The position numbers and the translations under genes are program-made. Under the pieces are notes generated by a model, which saw only the letters and a list, made by a program, of their open reading frames with translations, was not told where the DNA came from and ran no database searches. A stretch of 64,000 nucleotides of DNA from Neostapfia colusana (lineage: Eukaryota; Streptophyta; Magnoliopsida; Poales; Poaceae), in assembly GCA_030760725.1 (NCBI GenBank), contig JASWHV010000011.1, forward strand, positions 13,851,501-13,915,500. Reading direction: 5' to 3'. Below are positions 56,846-64,000 of this stretch, piece after piece (the stretch's first letter is position 1; each line of letters begins with the position of its first letter).

Positions 56846-59800
56846 TGTAAAAGCCCAAGAAAAGGGTTTTGCAAAAACTTTTCTTCACCTCACAACACCA
56901 CAGTTTTCGTTGTGGATATCTTAGGAAATATTGTGAAGAGCAAGTAACCTTCATCAAAAAAGTGATTAGAGGGGAAAGCATTCTTTTTCACAAAGTGGGA
57001 TTTGGACATAGGAACATGAGAGGTTGAGCTCACCCCTAGAACTTAAAAAGTCTTCGGAAGGTTCAGTCCAAGTTTCATAGAAATCCAACACTTTTTGAGG
57101 CACTTTTTGGGTTATTTGAAAAAGAGGCCAATTTGAATGTAAATTCAAATTGCAGCAACTTTCATCACCCAAATTCAAAAGTTAGCTTCATATTCTTATT
57201 CAGCACATATTTGTGAGCTCACACACCAATTTTCACTCCATTTGGAGTTGATCTTGACATGAGCTAAGTGGGACGAATTCAAACTTTATTTGAATTCAAA
57301 ACTAAACTTGTGCTGAAATTCACCCAAGCCGAACCCAATTTGAATTCTATTCAATTCAAATGGCTCAGGGGTGAATAATTTGAATCACCAGGGGTATTAT
57401 GGGGCTCACTGTTTACAACAGTGATTAGGAGTAAATTCCAGAGGTTAAAACCCTGGGTGGGACCCACGTGTCATAGAGGGGAGAAGGAGAAACTTGCACC
57501 CAAAGTCAGAGTCTCGGTGGGAAATTCCGCCGAGCAGCTGTCGGCTATGCCACCGAGCAGCTACCGGCGCCACCGGCTGCTTCCCTCTCCGCGCGCTGGC
57601 GCCCAGGGCGGCTGGCTCGCGCCCCCACGCGACCGGCACCGCCTCAGCCGAGCAGGAGTCGGCCGGCTTTATCTTCTCGCGGGCAAACCCGAGCAGCGGC
57701 ATTGTTTCTCGCCGCAGCTCTCTGCTCAATCGGGAAAACCAGCAAAACCATCTCCTCCTTCGTCCCTGAGCTGCTAGACAGCCACCTGAGCTCGCACTCC
57801 ACCTCTCCAACGCCAGAAACCTCGAGCTCCGACCTCCTTTGCCCGAGAGCGATCGCCACAGCGGCGACTCAACCTCAGCCGAGAGTCAGGCACCCGTGGG
57901 CAGCGTTCCACAGGCGTTTTCACGGTCCAGCGAGAGAGGCAACAGGAGCGCGCGACCACCGTGCTGCTCTCCTCTAAGTTTGGAAGCCAACCGTGAAGAA
58001 TCCGTAGAGAATTTCCAGTTTTTGCTCCGGCGACCGTAAACCGAGCTTCCGGTACGGTTTCTTTAAATTCTCGCTCTATGGTCTTTCGGAGGTCATCAAA
58101 TCTTGCACATAGACGCTGGACTAGCCGGCGATCAAGTTCTTTTCTGCATCCGTAGCGTGAAACTGTGTAGGAGTGACGAATTTCGAGCTCGATCGAGGGT
58201 GGTCATGGCGGGCACGGTCGGTCACACGGTGCTGACCGACTTGGCGCCATCCCTGAACCCTTTTGATACCTTGTCGAGCTTCCTAGATGCACACTGATGC
58301 TGTAGGGCTGTTTGTTCGAGGTGTTGGCAGGTTTAGAAACCACGGTCGACGGTGTCAAACCTCAACCGAGGCTGCGGCACGTCGCCGAGCTACTTCCGGT
58401 CACCCCCAGACCGACCTGTCACCACCGACGTGTTCCTCGACGTCGACAACCCCCTGGCGGCGAGTTTCAGACCATGGGAGGTCCGGCAGCGGCGAGCCGG
58501 CGAGCCTCGAGTCTGCTCCGGCGAGGTCAGCGGCGCGGGCGCGAGAGAACGGCGGGTGGAAGACGAAGCCGGCTGGCCCACGTGTCAGCGGCTGAAGAAT
58601 TTAAATCGGGATCGGGTGTGGCCGGGGATCGGCTGTGCTGGCGCGCAAATACCCTGTGAGCTCCGGTGTTCCAGACACCTCCGTGCTCGACACGTGTGGT
58701 ATCCCCGGTGTGCCGGACACCTCCGCACTCGACACGTGTCCCCGCGGGCCCCGAGAGTTTAAACTTTTCCCCCGATTTTGAGAATTCTTCCAAACATCAA
58801 ATCCTCAGAACTTTGGCTAGAAAGCTCCAAATCGAGTGAATCAAATTTTGCTGGATTTAGATCTCTGAGCACTTTCCAGCAATACCAAATTCAGATCATA
58901 AAAGTGAATAGTTTTCCAGAATTAAATCCCTAAAGTGTAAACTGTTGGGAATTTTATCTGGAGAACTACTTTATGAAAAATTCTGAAATTTGGCTGAAAG
59001 GTTCATTGGAAAATCCCTGAGTCCCAGTAGGGTTTTCAGACTCATCCAAGTTCATTTAGTTACCCTAATTGGGTGATTAAGGGGACTGCCCAGAGAAAAT
59101 AGAAAAATGTACAGAAACATTTTTCAGATTTTCTCCAATCTTAATTAGGACATAACTTTCTGTTGGATTCTTCAAATGACATGAAACCAATTCCATTAGA
59201 ACCGTCCTAAATTCTAGTTTCCAGAAAGTAATGGTGGGAGCCATGAAAAACCCTGGAATTACTTAGGGGCTCAATTATTGACCAAAGAGGCTTTTATTTG
59301 TACAAGGTTCAATTGAACTTTGTTTCAAATAAAACTTGGTCACAACTCGGGTTAGGCCCCTACCAATCCACCATAAAAATTTCAGAACCAAAGGGGAGGG
59401 CTAGCTAGAGTTATTAGCAATTATGTATTTAAGTTCACACATTGCATTTAAATTTACATGTAGTATTGTATTCAACGTGTAGCCATTGAAGAAGAGACCC
59501 CGGAAGTGCTGGATTTCCTTCTCCCGGACGAAGAACTAACTACTGACCAGCAGCAACCAGGCAAGCCCCGGTTAGCATTAACCTTTTACAAGTCTTACTT
59601 TGTTTACATGTGTCATATGAAGTATGTATGTGCATTAGGTATAGGATAAATGAAACCCCACTTGCATAACCAAAGGTTCCTAAAAGAGTGAGGGTAGTGT
59701 CAAGGACCTCGAGTAGACAGGCTATGCTTAATGAGTCATAGGACTTCGGTACAAGTCGAGTAGTTAAAATCTACTCGCGAGATAGGCATTGGGACACACG

Positions 59801-60939
59801 GGTTCGGTTGAGTGATGTGAGATCACTATAGTAATAAAAAAATGAGACTAGGCAGGGGCTAGGGCGCAGCAAGAGGAAGTCTTGTGTGCGCAGCCCTGCC
59901 CGTGTCGATTGAGGACCGATCCGTGTGCGGCCCTGCTGAACAAGTATTGAACGTACCGAAGGCATATCGGATATATGGGCCCCGATAAACCGATGTAGCC
60001 TAAACCTCCGGGCGCCGAGGCATAACGCACCGATTTATAGGTGTAGGCTGATGGCAGAAAGGTGGAAATCTGACAACGGGCATAGAGAGATGCTCTGTGT
60101 GGGGAACCTCCTGCTCGTTTCGGTGCGACCGGTTCGACGTTTGGGCTATTGGGTGAAAGGTTGTCCCGTACGACATCGAGTGAGCGTGCTGTGCAGCTCC
60201 ACGGGTGGGCGTACGTGACGTGCTCTTTGGGTTTCCCTGCAGGTGTATATCGAGTCGATTCGCCGTCCCTCGCGGTGACGAGTACCGCTTGTTCACTGTG
60301 TCGTAACGTAGAATAATGAATGAAATGTTATGATTCAATATTGCTGTTATGATATAAGTGTGTTGCTACATGTGTGCCACCAAATATTGCTTACTAAATT
60401 TCAGCTTTATGAACTGTTAACCTGTTGCTAAAAGATGAACTAAGGATGAACTTGTAGGCGTGTCCATTTGCTGCAACATTGCTATCCTATGTCATGGTAA
60501 CCCTCACGTAGAGTTACATGCTTAGGTGAGTCGGTTAAGCCTTGCTGAGCCTTCGTACTCACGGTTGCTGCTTAAGTGTTTTTCAGTTGAGGAGCCACCC
60601 ACGGACTCGGAGTACGAGTCCACCGGCGAGGGTTACCCTCCATCGGGGACCACGGCTGAGTGAGAGCCGTACACGCCGTGCTGAGCTGAGACGTGCAGCT
60701 AGTGTGGGTTGCCCTAGGGCTGGGCAACCAACTTTTGCTAGATAGGCGGGCGTGAGTTGTACAATAGAAACTTCCGCTGTGTAATAAAGACTCTAGTTTG
60801 TAACTGAGAAGTGTACTACTTTGTACCTTCAGTTTGTTTTCCCTTGTAATATAATGTGTTCTTATGACGTGTGCTGTCGGGTGACGCATCGCGCGGCACC
60901 ACCCTCTGCGATCCTGGATGAGCGGATTCCGGTCCGCCA
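56846..60939 (+). repeat. Element C2 5' LTR (4094 bp)
   Basis: TGTAAAAGCCCAAG...GGTCCGCCA, inserted in copia G; GGGAA (56841-56845) would be the left target duplication. It aligns with the C1 LTR, with a divergent GC-rich section at 57420-58760 that carries CACGTGT and GTGTCCC motifs. Two-exon frame 59483-60663; hairpins 59757-59777 and 59812-59826 are conserved with C1. The 3' LTR lies beyond the window. Confidence 0.88.
59483..60663 (+). other. C2 LTR: two-exon acidic reading frame, premature stop
   Basis: Exon 59483-59560 (78 nt, one codon shorter than C1, still in frame) holds PEVLDFLLPDEEL and ends CCAG before GCAAGC. Exon 60587 onward matches C1 but TGG has become TGA at 60661. Splice sites are kept except that the exon begins TT instead of GT. 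Confidence 0.5.
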
Positions 60940-60944
60940 CAGCC

Positions 60945-60960
60945 TGGTATCAGAGCTGCA
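60945..60960 (+). promoter_or_regulatory. Primer binding site of C2
   Basis: TGGTATCAGAGCTGCA, as in C1 (tRNA-Met type). Confidence 0.8.
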
Positions 60961-62358
60961 GTGGAGATAGCACAGTACTTAAGGACTGCATTATGGGGAA
61001 AACTTAGGTATACGGTGAGGATTCGGTAGATGCCCAAGTAAGGACTATACTAGCATAGTTACTTAAAGTGGCAAAGGCTAACTTATGTGTTATAATTCTG
61101 AATTTCAATTATGTAATGACGCACCTACGCTCTGGTAAGTATGGTAAGGAACGCCACCGAAAGCGGTTCAATTTCGGTTAGCTCCCCCTAACAAGGAACG
61201 TGGTTCAGGGATTGATCTCACAGCTTGGTGTGAGATGTCAATATGAAGCTCTTGGACTCTTCATGTTCCTGAGTTCATATGAAACGCTGATCCCTAGCGT
61301 GCATTTGGCAAGTAAGTGGAGACCCCATCGCGTGGTCAGTAACGCGAGAGTGTGTTCGTCTGGAAATAGTCCAGGAGGACATACGCAGCGCTTGCCATCG
61401 GCGTGCCCTGCCGGGCAGTAGGTGGTATCTGTTAGGTTGATAACATTCCCAACCGTGATGACCTGTTCATGACATACTCGGGTTCCACGTCGTGTGGTGT
61501 TGAAACACGATCACGTACCTTGAGACGTGACCTAACTCAAGGACGGCCGTATGGAAATGATACTGGTGTTTGTATTTACTTTCAAATATGGAACTGCCTG
61601 AAATGAATAACCATTGAGTGCACCATTATTGTGTGGTCTTCTGCAGGTACTAACCACGTAAGTATCCGTGTAGTAAACGTGTGCGAGAGACCGTGTAGTG
61701 CCACATTTGAGACGTATATGCCGGTAAAATCCGGTTAGGATTTTCTTTTGTGAGGAACGTAGTACCGAGATATTGTAGGCATATGCATGAGAATAATGAT
61801 AACAAAGAATTAAAATCTATAGGTTCAACATTTAGTACCCTGGTTGGGTATAAGAATGGGATAGTGGAGCAGTATAGCTAAAAGTATGAAAAGCAGAGTG
61901 CTCTGTTTTGGGCAGCAAGGTTGCCGAACTTTAACAGAGCACAACTCACAGGTATTTTAGCCCAGAGAGGTGTGCTATATAGTTCTGGAAAGGTATTGAA
62001 GTACTCTATAACTTTGTTGTAGACTTCCAGAGCTGAAACACAACTTAAGGTGGCTGAAATCCCAGAGGAAGGTAAACTGTCCAGAACCAGGACAGAGTAA
62101 AACATTCTCTGAACTGTTCTGTTTTTCAAACATAACTCCCAGTAGAAAAATCAAAAATTGTCATATAATACCTCCTTAGAGAGATTAGAAGATGTGTGAC
62201 ATCTTTGCAATTCAAAGATTCTGAAATTTCAGCACAGATTTAATGGAAATCAGGGTTGAAGACAGCTACTTCCAAGGGAGGTGCTGTTAAAATTCTTCCA
62301 GGAATTCTGTTGACTTTGAATTAGCATAACTTTTTAACCAAAGCTGATCTGAGGGCAA
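60961..62358 (+). other. C2 leader
   Basis: Aligns with the C1 leader. It ends at GGGCAAATGAGTAC, where 692 bp present in C1 (end of leader, acceptor site, first 90 codons of gag) are missing. Confidence 0.7.
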
Positions 62359-63263
62359 ATGAGTACGCACCCTCCAGTGTTCACCGAAGCCAAAGAACCA
62401 CTGGAGGCGGACAACTGGCTGCGGATCATCGAGTCCAAGTTCGGGCTGCTCCAATGTACGGAGCGGCAGAAGACTCTGTTCGCAGCACAGCAGCTCCACG
62501 GTGCCGCTGGTGCGTGGTGGGCGAACTATGTCGCCTCACGTCCGGCTGGCCATGCCGTGGAATGGCAAGAGTTCCGGGAGGCGTTCCGCGCCTACCACAT
62601 TCCTTACGGAATAATGAAGAGGAAGTTCCAAAAATTCTTGGAGCTGAAGCAGGGCGGGAGGAGTGCCCACGACTACTCCCGTGCCTTCAACCATCTGGCG
62701 CAGTATGCGTCAGACTATATCTCCACGGAGGAGAAGAAGAGGGAGCACTTCTATCGGGGGTTACACCCCAAAATGAAGACACATCTCGTTCAGTGGAATC
62801 ACGGCACATTCAACGACCTAGTCAATGCCGCAATTATGCAAGAGGACGCTCAGCAGGAGTTAGCAGCTGAGCAGAGGAAGCGCAGCGCTCCACCTAGCAG
62901 CGGTGGTGGCGCGCCCCAGAAGTACCGTATGTTGTATCGGACACCATCCGGCCAGCAGTGGCATCCACCGGCGCGACCTCAATGATTCGGGGGACGTCCG
63001 TTCCAGTCGCCCTCGTTCCGTCCGCCGATGCCACCACCAAGACAGCAACAGCAGCAGCAGACGGTACCCCGGGCGTTTCCACCGCCACAACGCGCCCCGG
63101 GATTCCATCCACCGATCAGCGGGGGACCACCCCGTTTCACCTGCTTCACGTGTGGCCAGGTGGGCCACTTCGCGAAGGACTGTCCCCAGGGGCAGCAGAG
63201 CAGCGGGCAAGCCCAGCTCCAGGGCGGTGCTCGAGGCCGACCTCCGGTGAAGAAGGTTGGTTA
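62359..63263 (+). pseudogene. gag: Element C2 gag, N-terminally truncated, with stops
   Basis: A deletion between two ATGAGTAC copies fused the leader to gag codon about 90, creating an ATG-led frame MSTHPPVFTEAKEPLEADNW. Open to 62985 (capsid-like region WLRIIESKFGLLQC). TGA at 62983 where C1 has CGG; the frame then continues through the Gln/Pro linker and CCHC knuckle CFTCGQVGHFAKDC to TAG 63262 where C1 has CAG. The loss of the native start and acceptor makes normal expression unlikely. Confidence 0.9.
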
Positions 63264-64000
63264 GCGGACTGGAGGCGTCCGCAACCTCGACAATGAGGAC
63301 GCCCCAGAAGGAGACAACGTGCTGGCGGGTACGTTCACTCTCAACCATCAAGCCATCATAATATTGTTTGATTCTGGTGCAACCCACAACTTTATAAGTG
63401 CATCATATGTGGCTAAGCATCAGCTGGAAGCCTTTCCAACCGAGTGTTCTTATATGATCTGCTCACCGGGCGGAGAGATTTCAGCAACTATGATGGTTCC
63501 AAAAGCACCATTATGCTTAGGTGGGAAGATATATCCCACCACTATGATTATCTTATGGGGGCAGAAGATTGATGCAATCTTGGGAATGTCATGGCTAAGT
63601 TACCATGGCGCTGTCCTGGAAACTCTAACACGGACGGTTCACCTCAACTCCTCGTTACACCGTCCGCAGTCCCTCCTACTAGATAACCCCGTCCGGGAGG
63701 TTTCAGCAGTCAACAATACTGAAGCTCTCAAGTTGGAGGACATTCCCGTAGTCCGGGAGTACCCCGACGTGTTCCCGGATGATCTTCTGGGCATGCCACC
63801 TGAGCGGGATGTCGAGTTCAAGATTGAGCTCGCACCCGGGACTACGCCTATATCACGGAGACCATACAAGATGGCTCCAAATGAGCTGGCGGAACTGAAA
63901 GAACAGCTCAATGATCTGCTGAGCAAGGGTTTCATTAGGCCGAGTTCCTCGCCTTGGGGATGCTCGGCGCTGTTCGTGAAGAAGAAAGATGAAACCCTGA
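63264..64000 (+). CDS. pol: Element C2 protease and start of RT (partial at window end)
   Basis: Frame open from the stop at 63262 to the window edge. Protease active site LFDSGATHNFIS, then ILGMSWLSYHGAVLE, the PR-RT spacer with REYPDVFPDDLLGMPPERD, and the RT N-terminus with PYKMAPNELAELKEQL and SKGFIRPSSSPWGCSALF. No internal stop is seen, so this part of pol is less damaged than gag. RT catalytic motif, RNase H, integrase and 3' LTR are beyond the window. Confidence 0.85.

Noticed and set aside
57421..58762. Cluster of 60-136 codon frames in the GC-rich part of C2 LTR (and 23914-24566 in C1), possibly a captured gene
   Set aside because: C1 and C2 do not preserve frame or product; frames overlap on both strands. 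Likely GC-rich leader sequence.

Overview
The window is intergenic DNA from a large-genome plant, almost certainly a grass. It is built almost entirely of nested LTR retrotransposons. I see no host gene, rRNA, tRNA gene or CRISPR array. Evidence for a grass: Ty3/gypsy chromovirus-like elements with very long LTRs (2.8-4.1 kb, Tekay-like) primed by initiator tRNA-Met, Ty1/copia elements of Angela-like and SIRE/Maximus-like type, and a gypsy element with an extra ORF upstream of gag (rice RIRE3/RIRE8 are reported to carry such an orf0, recalled from general knowledge). The species cannot be named from this.

Layout. Element A (gypsy, +): 1-8130, gag-pol 194-4662 with one frameshift, 3' LTR 4707-8130. 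A sits in copia element F (+), whose 3' end is 8131-9686 (LTR 9190-9686). F sits in a minus-strand gypsy LTR, E (9687-10553). E sits in the internal region of a minus-strand gypsy element D (PBS 11200-11214). The LTR of D is itself split: 11219-12118 and 51966-52589. The insert in that LTR is element B3, 12119-51965, bounded by a perfect target-site duplication AAAGG (12114-12118 and 51966-51970). Nested or recombined inside B3 are B2 (LTR 13467-16942, deleted interior, LTR 20719-23368), C1 (LTR 23369-27366, gag to 30647, then fused to the B3 interior) and the full-length B4 (36513-48200). The B3 interior is 30648-36512 plus 48201-49148, and its 3' LTR is 49149-51965. Right of D: about 1 kb unassigned (52590-53644), the 3' end of a minus-strand copia element G (53645-56845), and C2 (56846 to the window end) inserted in the RNase H gene of G.

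Decay follows nesting. The innermost element A is nearly intact. B2, B3, B4, C1 and C2 carry many stops (often CGA to TGA), frameshifts, microhomology deletions and a 776-bp internal RT/RNase H duplication. Tandem arrays in the U3 regions differ by subfamily: a G-box/ABRE array in B2 and B4, and a 27-bp CCTCTAGGACTC array in B3.

The most interesting signal is inside the long LTRs. Families A, B and C all contain the same two-exon reading frame: a 69-84 nt acidic, Gln-rich exon between a TAG acceptor and a GC (or GT) donor, a 1.0-1.3 kb intron, and a short terminal exon with a stop. Intron phase is identical in all three families, and C1 and C2 differ over a nine-codon core by five synonymous changes only. 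No AUG was found for it. The intron of A and B holds a conserved palindromic module with compensatory base changes. Gag and orf0 start codons lie directly after splice-acceptor-like AG sites, so these elements probably make multiply spliced RNAs.
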